From the NCBI GenBank assembly GCA_001632435.1, contig KV423920.1, positions 248,001 through 312,000 of the forward strand: 64,000 nt of DNA, read 5' to 3'. This document shows, piece by piece, positions 13,145 to 24,898 of the stretch. Within the stretch, counting starts at the first letter, position 1, and the number at the start of each line of letters is the position of its first letter. Source of the DNA: Calocera cornea HHB12733 (Eukaryota > Basidiomycota > Dacrymycetes > Dacrymycetales > Dacrymycetaceae). A model generated the notes under the pieces. It searched no databases. It was given only the letters and a program-made list of their open reading frames with translations, and was not told the origin of the DNA. A program made the position numbers and the translations under genes.

Positions 13145-15348
13145 ACAAGATGCCCGCGCTCCTGCTTGTGTATCCGCTCGACCCCGCCTGTATCATCACC
13201 CCAACCAACTCATCAACACCTTCGTTCTTTTGGCTTTCGGCCCGCCTATGTCAGGCCCACGTTGATTCCCCGGCTTTCACGCTTACAACAAAACCTTGCT
13301 ACCTTCAACATTCTTCGGCCGCACCGTCTTCTGCGGCCTACTTCTCTCTCTTCACTTGTGCCTGTCTTGTCGCGTATAACGTAATGGTCTCACGAGTCCG
13401 TTCTGCTATTCTTATCTCATACAACACGACAATTCCCTTGCCCTGCCGTTACCTCCCGCGCGCCTCCGTGCTTCCGCTCCGTGCCTGCCTCGTGCCTTGC
13501 ACCGTGCAGCATGATCGTCACCCAGAATGTGAGAGCATTCCGCGTGGGTTCTGCGGGCTGGTACCAATGACGATCCGTGATGGGCAGATGCGCGGCATTC
13601 TCCTCTGATGGCCATTCCCGGGGCAACAATCCGGCTGCCCTTGCCGGCGGCTGGCATGTTCGGCCCTGTCGCCATCTCTGTCATCGCAAGCTTATCCTGG
13701 GTGAGTGGAGCTCATGACCCGATGGATGGATCTGGACTTATCTTCCCGTTTTAGATCGTGGACAGAAGAACCCTTACCCAAAATCCCATTGTCACTCCTC
13801 AGGCGACTCGCCTCCTTCTTGACCTTCCGTTTGGATTTCTTTTCAGCAGGTTCAAATCCATATCGTATCGCAACGCCTCACCGTCATCCGCCCGAGTTAT
13901 GTACGACCTGCGGTCCGGACGGGAGGGGACGGTGGTGTGTTGCCAAGTCGCTGACAATCTTCTCGCCGCTTTGGCCCCTCGTGGCCGTTTCATTTTCCGA
14001 TGTTCCCCCCAACTCTCTCACGATCTCCCTGCCTCATGCCGATTCCCTCGACCACTCTATGACCCTCCACGCGCTCGTTTCCATACACTCCCTTGTGTTT
14101 GTATCACTATTGCATGTGTGGTGAAATTCATTTCGTACGTTCTTCCGTCCCAAGCGGTCCGCCCCAGACCGCACGGCATCTGTACGAGCAGATCGCAATT
14201 CAACACGGGACCAACCTGATTTGGGCCAGATCGACCTCTTACGAAAAGAAGGCCTTCGGCGTGAGATGGAGCATGCCGCCTTTGCCGGCTGTGTTGATGA
14301 TCTTCCATCAAACTACATACAGTATCGGGCTGGCCGGGATTGAGTCCGGAAATGCGCCATTATGGCCCGGAAGCAACACGCCGAGAAGGCAAAACTTCTG
14401 TGGCTCCCCTCACGGCGGAGAAATCCTGTCGGGCCCTTGCCAAGTCTTAGCCGAGCGCTGACAATGAACCTTACGCCCTCGCCGTATCCATTTCAATGTA
14501 CCATATTTGACAAGGGACGAGGGACAGGGGGTAACCCTACTTTCGCTAGGGCGGGTTAGGGTCGAAGTGGAATGCGCGGGCGTAACTGAGTGTGTCGGAG
14601 GGTTCTCATCAACATGGAATCGCGCGTGGAAGCCCAGACCTGATCCGCGGGTGAATTGGAATCGGTCGCCCTGAGGCGGATTCTGCCGTACTTTTAATCT
14701 TCGAGTGCCACTGCGACCGACCGGGCAGAAGGCGGATGTGGAGGACGGCTTTGGCATTATTTAGCTTGCTGATTGGCTAACCGCCCCCAGTTTTTCGAAC
14801 CGCATGCTGCGATCGTAGGCAGCTTCTTCCGGACCGGTTCCGCGACGCTCCCCGATGCACGGCTTCGATCTATTCGGCGGTATCGAAGGGCTCGTCGTCA
14901 ACCAAGCGGATTACAAGAGGCACATCAAGCCCGTGTCCGTGTAATGAACGGGCAAGAAAATTATACACCGCTTAACGGTACCAGCTGTAGGCGAATTTCT
15001 TTGCCGCCTCGCGAACAGCCGTTGGCCGCGGACATGCATGAATTCATCACAAGGAGATACGCTGACCGGTCCGTTGCGAGAAGACCTACACTTTCCACCC
15101 CAGATAAGTGACGTTGTTGCATTGACAAGGCGTCTAACGCATCGCAGCCTACAGCGTTTGGGGAGCTGTCATTCGAGGTCAGAGTATCAGGGCGCTGGGA
15201 AGGGATGAAGGACCGGTGGGAGCCTGAGTGCCAGCTGAGAACGACCAGAGGCAACATGAGCGAACGGGATTCGTTCAACTGGCGATAATGCCGCGAAACA
15301 TGCATACATTCGTCCCTCAAAGTACGACGATCGATCTTTGGAGTTAGT
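13145..15348. other. Gene-poor 2.2 kb between G-alpha and F-box copy B
   Basis: Apart from the small protein-like ORF at 14855-14944 I see no coding region; ORFs here are Ser/Pro/Arg/His-rich noise. The first part is probably the 3' untranslated region of the G-alpha gene. Confidence 0.4.
14855..14944 (+). other. Isolated protein-like 29-codon ORF, possible gene relic
   Basis: In the otherwise empty 2.2 kb after the G-alpha gene, an ATG ORF reads MHGFDLFGGIEGLVVNQADY and ends in KRHIKPVSV before TAA TGA. The composition is protein-like, unlike the Ser/Arg/Pro-rich noise of neighbouring ORFs. It may be a leftover of a disrupted gene, or a short exon. I do not recognise the family. Confidence 0.2.
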
Positions 15349-16989
15349 CTATGTGTCTTGTTCCGCTACTACCGAGTCTTCTAGTGAAAATGTATACCCA
15401 ATATGCCGAGAGACGGGATGCAAGAGATTCTGCCTCAAGATCGACAAAAGGTTGTATTTCCTATTGCTGGCCCGTACCGTCGCAGGATGATTGAAGAAAC
15501 TGAACGGCTGTCTCTCGAACCGCAGGTATCTTAGCCGAGGAAAACTGGTTCGGAGGAAGTGTTCGAGCTCTTGTGGCTTGTCGACATCAAACAACGCTCG
15601 GCGGATGTCCAAGATGTGAAGTGGGCAGAGCCGTGGCGTTGCTTGATCGGTGTTGGTCGCATCCGGAGGGTTTGTGAGACATAGAGGTACACACAAGGAC
15701 AGCAGATGCGAACAAGCTGACAATGTCTGTAGACCACGACAGCTGACCCGTACTGTCCGTTCATCTTCGGGCATGGGCTGGAACAATCGTACTTCTTGAA
15801 TCCTCGGCTTGATGTAGAGACGCTTGATCAATGGCCACGCCTTGACGATGTCGTCAACGTCATCGTCGGTGAACCGCATGCTCTCGCAAAGGAACTCGAA
15901 ATCTTCTATCCGATGACACTCCAACAGAGGGCGAAGTTCGGACCATGTGGTATTCACGCCGTTGACAAAATGAGATATATTTAGGCGGCGGAGTGATGCT
16001 GTATGCTTGACGATGGCCGGAAGGACGGGAAAGGCGAGGGGTGAACCATCCTCGTTCAATCCCCTGGGGTTCACATCATCCTTGATCTCTATGTCCTCCA
16101 AATGGGGAGAGGAAATCGAGGCAAGCACGCAGCCGAGGGTTTCGGAGGAGGATGACGTACATTTGATCTTCTTGAGACTCTTGAAGCTTCCAACCACAGG
16201 GACTTCGCTATCGGCAAGGCGCATGGACACGGCAAACAGGAGCTCGAGCTCTTGCAGCTGCGGCAGAGTTCCCAAACTTGCCAACAGTGGGTCCGGATAA
16301 CCGACAATGTTGACGCGGATAAGCTCAGGATGCCATAGTAGCATCCTGCGAGTTGCGGCTGAGACTTCATACAAGCTTGTCGCATCGTACTTCGGCCATA
16401 TAAGCTCGAGTTCAAACGTCTCCAGTCGTTTAGGATGCTGCTTGAAGAGGCCAAGAAAGTTGACAAACGGCTCCCACTTGACTCCACCGCTACCGCAGCG
16501 CTGAATCACTTCTTTGATGGAAAGATTTGTGATACCAGGTAGAAGGTATCCGTGGTATCGATCATTTTGTGCGACCGTTCTACTGCTCAGAGTGAGAGAT
16601 GTAATGTTGGGGAAGAGGTCGGAAGGGGAGAAGTGGTCCGTCAAGAACTCGAAGCTAGGTCCTTGTATGTCCAATATGCGTACATGGGCCAGATATGCAC
16701 GTGCTCGAGGTATCAGCTTCGGCTGTTAGAACGTGCTCAGAGACATACAGGAGGGAAGCGAAGAAAGCCCCACCTTGTCGATTAGAGTATATCTGTGTTT
16801 CTCAAGCCATAGAGGTGGAGGATTCAACAGCGGTCCAATAAACTCGAGATCATTTAACGTCTTCCAGACAGTATCCATCGTGATCCCGAAGAGAATTCGA
16901 CAAGTCCTCCCGAGTCTGACCGCATCGCTACGTTCCAGCCATGACAAAATAAGCTCGACAATGTCGGGTATGCAAATCGCGCGATGCAT
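15349..16989 (-). CDS. F-box/leucine-rich-repeat-like protein, copy B
   Basis: Two exons on the minus strand, 16989-16774 and 16722-15349, with a 51-base phase-0 intron at the same place as in copy A; 529 residues. F-box at residues 1-45 (IPDIVELILSWL, RLGRTCRILF, TVWK), then a leucine-rich body (NITSLTL, LQELELLF, LRRLNISHF, LRYLRFER). It is paralogous to the gene at 6003-7621 but well diverged. It lies head-to-head with DUF4139 copy 2, with a MITE-like element in the shared 987-base promoter. Likely an SCF substrate receptor by family; target unknown. Confidence 0.85.
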
Positions 16990-17234
16990 TGCTTTCCCGG
17001 TACTGTTTGTGAGATACGATAGCTCTGGCTGTCCCGGATATTGGCGCGCTAGTCTTTAGATCTATATGAACACGTTCACTCACGAAGAAATATGTCTTTT
17101 CTTAGCGGAAATGAGGTCTTAGAGCGGAGAGGTATTGTTTACAGCGACTTCTGCAACGTGGAAGGCGCGCGCGCGATTCCTTTGTCACGTGGGCATTGCT
17201 AATGGACCCTAATGGGGTCGGCGCGTGTATAACG

Positions 17235-17788
17235 CTCGTCTATGGAAGCCTCCTGCGGACAGCTGTTTAGGGGTCCATCGGCGCGGCGTTAAGAGCCGGG
17301 AACAGACTGTCTGCCTCCGCGGGAGTACTTCGGGGCGTGAGACCCCAGCATTAGGTGACCCAAGGAGTGTGAGGGGCGGAAGGAGCCGACGTTTGCCTCC
17401 GCTCACCCCAATTTTTTCGGGGCGGGCTTCGCGCGCGCGGGTACATGTCATTATCAGTGTGGCTGTGCCGGAAGTGTTTGAACGGAGCTATAGAAGCTCC
17501 AGTATTTGCTTCCGTCACCGACAGGCCCTCTGGAATTCTCCGCAGAGCGCGCCGGAAATTTCTGATTCCGCGGATGCAAAAACAGCCTCGGCCTTCCGCT
17601 CGCGCTGCTGGTGGGCTTCCAGCTGGGGTCCTGCAGCTCACCAGGGAGGCAGATCTTCCCCGTGCGGGGAGGTATTTCTTCACGGGCCGGCTGCCCGCCA
17701 AAGGCAGAGGGCAGAAAGCACCTGCGGACAGCTGAAACGCCCAAAACGCCAAGCAAGTAAGCTGTCCGCGGAAGGCTTCCATACTCGT
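17235..17788. mobile_element. MITE-like element 1 (543 bp, 24 bp terminal inverted repeats)
   Basis: Positions 17241-17264 and 17760-17783 are inverted copies matching at 22 of 24 bases (both arms begin TATGGAAGCC and share GCGGACAGCT). A 5-base direct repeat CTCGT flanks it at 17235-17239 and 17784-17788, one base off the left end, as expected for a target-site duplication. The interior is GC-rich and has no convincing coding region, so it would be non-autonomous. It sits in the divergent promoter between F-box copy B and DUF4139 copy 2. Superfamily not determined. Confidence 0.7.
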
Positions 17789-17885
17789 ACGCCCTTCCAT
17801 ATTGCCCGGAAATGCATACCATGGGGATCCTGTCAGAGACGACTCATCGAGGATTCATGGCTTTCCCGGCTGCGCGATCTCTGCC

Positions 17886-17891
17886 TATAAA
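17886..17891 (+). promoter_or_regulatory. TATA box of DUF4139 copy 2
   Basis: CCTATAAAG lies 86-91 bases before the ATG at 17977. DUF4139 copy 4 has the same CTATAAAG at the same spacing, which supports function. Copy 3 lacks a comparable box at this distance. Confidence 0.55.
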
Positions 17892-17976
17892 GCATAGCAC
17901 TGTCTCGCCTCAATGGGATGCTTTACATCGACCCCTACCCTCCAACAGTCTCCAAGACATCACCGAATAACGAGTC

Positions 17977-19920
17977 ATGTCCCACACCGTCGAGATCAAC
18001 GCCGGCGAGCACTCTGTTTCGTCTGTCACGGTATACCAGCGCCGTGCAGAAGTAGTGCGCACCTTTGCCGTCGAGCTCGAGGTATGTTGGGTGTGTACAC
18101 AGATTGGTAATGAGTCATTGACTTTCTTCATCAGGCTGGTCAGTCCGAGGTCCAAATCACCAAGCTCCCCACATGCATGGACGAGTCGTCACTGCGCGTG
18201 GATGGTCTGGGAAACGCCGTCATATTCGACGTAATTTACGAGCGCCTTACTCCTGAGCGCAACATTCCCAAGGCGAGCAGCGAGAAAGTGCAAGACCTCG
18301 AGACTCAGCTCGCTGCGCTCAAGCGCGAGCTGAAAGTACTCCAGTCGCAGACCACGGTGCTGGACGAGTTCTCCCACACGCTTACTGCGAAGGACGTCAG
18401 CCCTGCTCAGCTCATTGAGTTCCTCAGTCTTCTCAGTGACAAGGGCCGTGCGCTGAATGAGAAGGTGGAAGCGACGCAGAGAAGGATCAAGGAATCTGAG
18501 CTCGCGCTAGCTGCGGAGAGAAGAAGCGAGGGGCCTATCGAGCAGGTGACCAAGCTGGCGACCAAAGTCACTGTAATTGTGCTAGCAGAGCATGCGGGGA
18601 AAGCAGAGCTGACTGTAACTTACGGTACGCCCCTCCCTCTGAGCTCAACAATCATTACTAACACAGGCCGTAGTCGTCTCGAACGCGGACTGGAGTCCGC
18701 TGTACGACCTCCGTGCAACCGTCGATTCCAGCGGCAAGAACGCCACATCTATTTCGCTCAACTACCGCGCGTCTATTACCCAGACGACTGGCGAGGACTG
18801 GAAGGACATCGCCCTCTCCCTCTCTACGACTTCCCCTGTGACGGGAGCGCAGATCCCCTCGCTAACGGCCCAGCGCATCCGAATCCCGGCGCCTACGAGA
18901 GCCGGCGGGGGCCTCTACTCCGGCTATCAGGGTGTGACTGATGGCATGAGCCATACAATGGCTGCACCCGCATCGATGGCATACGAGCACGGGTACACTC
19001 AGTACTTCGGGCAAACTCAGCAGCAACAAGCACTGATGCCACAGATGCAGTCCCAAATGCTGATGGAGCAGTCGCATCAGCCGCAGGGATTCGACCAGGC
19101 TTTCTCCGTCCCTCCGCCGGACCCTTTCATGGCCGTTCCGGTTGCCCTAGCACGGGAAGGTGCAATCTCGGCGAACTTCTTCATCGAAGGACTGTCGAGC
19201 ATTCCTTCAGATGGAACGACGCACAAAGTCGCCATTGCCGTGTTAGATCTCACCGCGAAGCTCCAGTGGATCGCGGTGCCGAAGATGAGTAGGTCGGCAT
19301 TCTTGCAGTGCCAAATTACGAACTCTTCAAGCTACGTTCTTCTGGCTGGCCCATCCAACGTCTTCCTCGATGGCTCATTCGTGGCCAAATCCCAAATACC
19401 CTATGCCTCACCCCAGGACACATTCCCTTGCTCGGTCGGTGTCGATCCTGCAATCCGCATCGCCTACCCACCAGTGAGCAAGAAGGCGCGCACGCAAGCC
19501 ACTGGAACGATCTTCAACTCCTCGAAGCTCGATTCGACCGCTTTCATGCAGCGCGTCCGGATCAAAAACACTCGTCAAAGCTCGGTCAAGCTGCTCGTCC
19601 GTGACCAAGTGCCTGTCAGCGAGGACCAAAAGTTCAAGGTCTCCGTTCTCGAACCGAAGGATCTCGGAACCGCCAAGACCGGCGAGGAAGTCAAGTTGTC
19701 CCAGGACACCATCTGCTATTGGGCGAGGAAGGACTGGGACGTGAGCGAAAGGGGTACCGTCAACAGTACCTTGAGCAAGATCATGCACAAGAGCAGCCAA
19801 GGCAATGTTCCCGATGGCCAGGTGGAGTGGATTGTCACCCTGGCTCCTGGCAAAAGCACCGAACTTTTGCTTTCGTGGGAGGTCGCCGCGCCACAGGGCG
19901 AGAAATGGGAGACGCGGTGA
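17977..19920 (+). CDS. DUF4140/DUF4139 protein, copy 2
   Basis: Three exons: 17977-18081 (105 nt), 18135-18624 (490 nt) and 18674-19920; 613 residues. Exon sizes 105 and 490 are identical in all four copies. It has MSHTVEINA, VTVYQRRAEVVR, a coiled coil at about 85-160 (LETQLAALKRELKVLQSQTTVLDEF), then VVSNADW.PLYDLRATVD and DUF4139 blocks such as NFFIEGLSSIPSD, VFLDGSFVAKSQIPY and CYWARKDWDV, ending GEKWETR. The linker at about 300-360 is rich in Gln and Met (repeated QMQSQ-like). The exon-3 acceptor was fixed by comparison with the other copies. Cytosolic by lack of signal or membrane segments; function unknown. Confidence 0.87.
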
Positions 19921-20304
19921 GGTGCTTGTATGCTGTGATCGCTTAAGGGGCGCTCCTCGAAAGCGGGGCTACGACCTCTGTATATGTGACCCGTTACATC
20001 GTTGTTCTTATATACCATGCTAGATGTAGTTTTAGCAAGCCGCGATAACCTCGTGTATGTTAATGCATCCGTTCTAGCGTACAGGAGTAATACAGGTCCG
20101 TAAGAAAGGCAGCGTGATGGGACTCGTTCCAAAAGAACCTTAACTTGGCTCAGGAAATGCAATGAGCCGCTCGTCAGAATACGACTCATCGAAGTTGCGC
20201 AGCTTTCAGCGCTTCGGCGCGAGCGATGGCTAGCCCCGTCCGACTTCGACGGTTTGCTTTACCACACCATCACCGACCTTTAACAACCAGCGGAAGAACG
20301 AATC

Positions 20305-22264
20305 ATGTCGCACACTGTCGAGATCAACGCCAGCGAGCACACGATCTCGTCTGTCACTGTATATCAACGCCGTGCTGAGGTGGTGCGCAACTTTGTCGTT
20401 GAGCTCGAGGTACGTTGAAACTGCGCCATACCTTGTATATGAGTCATTGAATTTCTCCTTCAGGCTGGTCAGTCAGAGGTCCAGATCATCAAGCTCCCCA
20501 CATGCATCGACGAGTCCTCTCTCCGCGTCGACGGGCTTGGCAACGCGGTTATATTCGACGTCATTTATGAGCGCCTCACTCCTGAGCGCAACGTGCCCAA
20601 GGCAAGCAGCGAGAAAGTACAAGAACTCGAGACTCAGCTCGCTTCGTTCAAGCGCGAGCTGAAAGTACTCCAGTCACAGACCAAGGTCCTCGACGACTTC
20701 TCTCATACGCTGACCGCCAAGGACGTTAACCCTGCTGAGCTGGTCTATTTCCTTGATATTCTCAGTGAGAGAGGGGGTGCGCTGAACGAGAAGGTAGAAG
20801 AGACGCAGAGCCGGATTAGAGTGCTCGAGATCGCGCTGGCCACGGTAAGGAGAGGGCAGTCCCCTGGCGAGGAGGTGACGAAACTGGCCACTAAGGTCAC
20901 TGTGGTTGTCCTCGCTGAGCAATCTGGGAAGGCAGAGTTGACCGTCACATATGGTGCGCCTCTTCTTCTGACCTAAACGATTATCCCTCATACAAGCCGC
21001 AGTTGTCTCGAACGCGGACTGGAGTCCGTCATACGACCTACGCGCGACTGTCGATTCCACCGGGAAGAACGCGACATTTGTCTCGCTCAACTACCGCGCG
21101 TCTATCACCCAAACGACCGGCGAGGACTGGAAGGACGTTGCCCTATCCCTCTCAACGACATCCCCCTTGGTCGGGGCCCATATCCCACAGTTAACGCCTC
21201 AACGCATTGGTGCACCGTTCGTTCCCGCACCAATGAATCCTTGGCCCCAAGGGAGCATGGTGCACCCCGGACCAGGGAGCCTGTTCTTCAGCCCTGGTGG
21301 ACCCGTGCCTGGGATGGCTGGCGGGGCCCCATCAACGGCGTTTGGCATGCCCACCCAGCAGCATCAGCAACAGATGCAGCAGGTGGCTCGGATGCAGCAA
21401 GGGCTGTTCGCGCAGGCCCAGCAGCAGCCGGTGGCAGAGTCGGCTCTCGTGGTCCCTCCCCCGAACCCTTTCATGGCCATTCCGGTTGCTCAAGCGCGAG
21501 AAGGTGCCATCTCCGCGAACTTCTTCATCGAGGGACTGTCCAGCATCCCTTCGGACGGAACGACGCACAAGGTCGCCATCGCGGTGCTGGACCTGACTGC
21601 GAAGCTCGAATGGATTGCCGTACCGAAATTGAACACCTCGGCTTTCCTGCAGTGCCAGATCACCAATTCGTCAACCTACGTTCTCCTTGCCGGACCGTCC
21701 AACATCTTCCTTGACGGTTCTTTCGTCGCCAAGTCGCGTATACCCTATGCTTCACCGCAGGACACATTCCCCTGTTCGGTCGGCGTCGACCCCGCGATCC
21801 GCATCACATATCCTCCTGTAAGCAAGAGGGCACGCACACAAGCTACCGGCACCATCTTCAATTCTTCCAAGCTGGATTCGACGGTCTTCACACAGCGCAT
21901 CGGCATCAAGAACACGCGACAGAGCTCGGTGAAGCTATTCGTACGCGACCAAGTGCCTGTCAGCGAAGACCAGAAGTTCAAGGTTACTGTGCTGGAGCCA
22001 AAGGACCTGGGGCTGGCCAAGGCTGGCGAGGAGGTCAACTTGTCCAAGGAGGCGATCTGTTATTGGGCAAGGAAGGACTGGGATGTGGCCGACAGGGGCA
22101 CGGTCAACGGGACTTTGACCAAGGTTGCTCATAAGAGCAGCCAGAGCGATGTTCCGGATGGCCAGGTGGAATGGGTTGTCACCCTTGCGCCCGGGAAAGG
22201 CACGGAGCTCGTTCTATCTTGGGAGATCGCTGCTCCCCAGGGTGAGAAATGGGAAACGCGTTGA
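20305..22264 (+). CDS. DUF4140/DUF4139 protein, copy 3
   Basis: Exons 20305-20409, 20464-20953 and 21003-22264; 618 residues. Same domain order as copies 2 and 4: DUF4140 with VTVYQRRAEVVRNF, heptad coiled coil, DUF4139 with CQITNSSTYVLLAGPSN and LDGSFVAKSRIPYASPQD. The variable linker (about residues 285-360) contains a glutamine/methionine tract (QQHQQQMQQVARMQQG) absent from copies 1 and 4. It follows copy 2 by 384 bases in the same orientation, a plain tandem duplicate. No disabling changes are seen. Confidence 0.87.
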
Positions 22265-22690
22265 ATAAGCGTATAATGGGACCGGTTAACAGATAGCCCC
22301 GCTAGCGCGGAACGACGACTCAATGGACTGTAACACGTATTGTGTATGTTCATTGCTGACAATCACTGTATCAAATGAGAGTGATGGGCAATTCGAAACT
22401 GCCACGGTGGCTAAATTGATAATTGTCTATCTGTTTCAACCTGCAGCAAGAATAAGAGTGCGCAGGAGGGACTGCGAATGAGTATTGCTACGGCGAAGCC
22501 AAAGACGCAGGATGACTGAACGCGCAGCGAATTGAGGATGTCCCTCCATCACGTGTCGCCAAGGAAGTGGACCCTGACAGACCTCTTCCCTTAACGACGG
22601 CCCAGTGACCTCCGTAGCGCCGGAAATGCAATGGTGCCCTTGGCTCAGCACGACTCACCGCACCCGCTGCGCTTCTGCGCCAACACTGCC

Positions 22691-22696
22691 TATAAA
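22691..22696 (+). promoter_or_regulatory. TATA box of DUF4139 copy 4
   Basis: CCTATAAAGG lies 86-91 bases before the ATG at 22782, mirroring copy 2 in sequence and spacing. Confidence 0.55.
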
Positions 22697-22781
22697 GGGA
22701 ACGCTCTGTCCGCTTTCGGTGGTCGCGTACGCCTTACTTTGACACATCACCCACATCCAAAATCAACTTCAAACACCAGTC

Positions 22782-24641
22782 ATGTCCCACACCGTCGAGA
22801 TCAACGCTAGCGAGCACCCCGTCTCCTCCGTCACGGTATACCAACACCGAGCCGAGGTAGTGCGCAACTTCGCCATCGACCTCGAGGTAAGCTGAGCTAG
22901 CCTCCAGCCTAGAGATGACTCATTGACCCTTTCCATCAGGTCGGCCAGTCGGAGGTCCAAATCACCAAGCTCCCCACATGCATCGACGAGTCGTCACTGC
23001 GCGTCGATGGGCTCGGCAACGCAGTCATCTTCGACGTCATTTATGAGCGTCTCACGCCCGAGCGCAATATCCCAAAAGCGAGCAGCGAGAAGGTGCAAGG
23101 ACTCGAGACTCAGCTCGCAGCGCTCAAGCGCGAGCTTAAGGTCCTCCAGTCGCAAACCACCGTCTTGGATGACTTCTCCCACACACTGACAGCGAAGGAT
23201 GTCACCCCGTCGCAGCTGGTCGAGTTTCTTGGTCTGTTGAGCGATAAAGGCGGCTCATTAAATGAGAAGGTGGAAGAGACACAGAAGAAGATCAGGGATA
23301 CGGAGGTCGCGTTGGCTGTGGAAAGGAAGGGGCAGGCGCCTACCGACGAAGCAAGGAAGCTAGCAACGAAAGTCACCGTCATTGTCCTCGCAGAGCAGGC
23401 GGGGAATGCCGAGTTGACCGTTACATATGGTGCGCGGTGTGGTTCAATGAAGGTTATTGCGACTAACCGACATTGTAGTCGTTTCCAACGCGGACTGGAG
23501 CCCGCTGTACGATCTCCGCGCGACGGTCGACTCGAGCGGGAAGAACGCCACGTCCATCTCGCTCAACTACCGCGCGTCTATCACGCAGAAAACGGGCGAG
23601 GACTGGAAGGACGTCGCCCTCTCCCTCTCTACGACCTCTCCCTTGGCAGGCGCGCAGATTCCGGAGCTCCGCGCCCAGCGGATTGGCGCGCCGTACAACC
23701 GTGTGAGGAGCTTTGGCGGGGAAAAGGCAAAGATGAGGATGTCCAGGTCTATGGTCACGGTGCCACCGCCTCTACCCGCACCGATGGCGGTGATAGCGCC
23801 AGTGACAGCTATGGACTCAGGGTACGAGGAGCCGGCCCCGAAGGCGTTCATGGTGGTGCCCACGGCGCAAGCGCGGGAGGGCGCGATATCCGCGAGCTTT
23901 TTCATCGAGGGACTGTCCAGCATCCCGTCCGACGGGGCGACGCATAAGGTCGCCATCGCCGTGCTCGATCTGACGGCGAAGCTAGAGTGGATCGCTGTAC
24001 CGAAACTGAACACATCGGCTTTCCTGCAGTGCCAGATCACCAACTCCTCGACCTATGTCCTCCTTGCCGGACCTTCAAACGTCTTCCTCGACGGCTCGTT
24101 CGTCGCAAAATCTCAGATACCCTACGCCTCGCCGCAGGATACGTTCCCCTGCTCAGTCGGCGTCGATCCCGCCATCCGCATTACCTATCCGCCTGTGAGC
24201 AAGAAGGCGCGCACCCAGGCTACCGGCACGATCTTCAACTCCTCCAAACTCGACTCGACCGTCTTTACGCAACGCATCAGCATCAAGAATACTCGCCAAA
24301 GCTCGGTCAAGCTGCTCGTGCGCGACCAGGTCCCTGTCAGCGAGGACCAGAAGTTCAAGGTCACTGTGTTGGAGCCGAAGGATCTCGGAGTGGCGAAGGC
24401 CGGCGAGGAGGTCAAGCTGTCCCAGGAAATTGTCTGCTACTGGGCCAGGAAGGACTGGGACGCGGGCGACAAAGGCACCGTCAATGGCACGCTGAGCAAG
24501 GTTGTGCACAAGAGTAGCCAGAGTGACGTTCCTCATGGACAGTTGGAATGGGTCGTCACCCTCGCGCCCGGCAAGGGTACCGAGGTTCTGCTCTCGTGGG
24601 AAGTCGCCGCTCCGCAAGGCGAAAAGTGGGAGACCCGTTGA
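22782..24641 (+). CDS. DUF4140/DUF4139 protein, copy 4
   Basis: Exons 22782-22886, 22940-23429 and 23479-24641; 585 residues, the shortest copy because its linker lacks the Gln tract and is instead Pro/Ala-rich (TVPPPLPAPMAVI). DUF4140, coiled coil and DUF4139 are all intact, ending APQGEKWETR. Conserved third-exon blocks are closest by eye to copy 3 (NTSAFLQCQITNSSTYVLLAGPSN). It ends the tandem array. Function unknown. Confidence 0.87.
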
Positions 24642-24818
24642 ATGCTTTCGTATCTCGGAGCTGATAGATACGCTGACATGGTTCAGATTTGTAATGCATT
24701 CCGTAACATCGCCCCGTGTTGTCTTCGAAATTCCAAGGACTTTACGGTCCCCAACGACACGACGTAAAACTCTTGGGACGAAGAGTCACGAAGGAGTCAC
24801 GGAACCCCACTACTCATC

Positions 24819-24824
24819 TATAAA
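24819..24824 (+). promoter_or_regulatory. TATA box upstream of the MGT-family pseudogene
   Basis: CTATAAAG occurs 75-80 bases before the ATG at 24899, so the promoter core survives although the coding region is broken. Confidence 0.4.
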
Positions 24825-24898
24825 GTGTCCCTCGTGACGGCCCTTCAAGCTGTACCCCTCATCATCTATTTGCCTCGGTTCAAGACCTGTCACTCGCC

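Noticed and set aside
12940..13608. 222-residue ORF that could extend the G-alpha C-terminus
   Set aside because: It would add some 220 residues of Ser/Cys/Pro-rich sequence, while a proper G-alpha C-terminal helix lies in another frame ending at 13144.
17225..17890. 221-residue ORF across MITE-like element 1 as a transposase
   Set aside because: Composition is random and no catalytic motif is seen; the element is too short to be autonomous.
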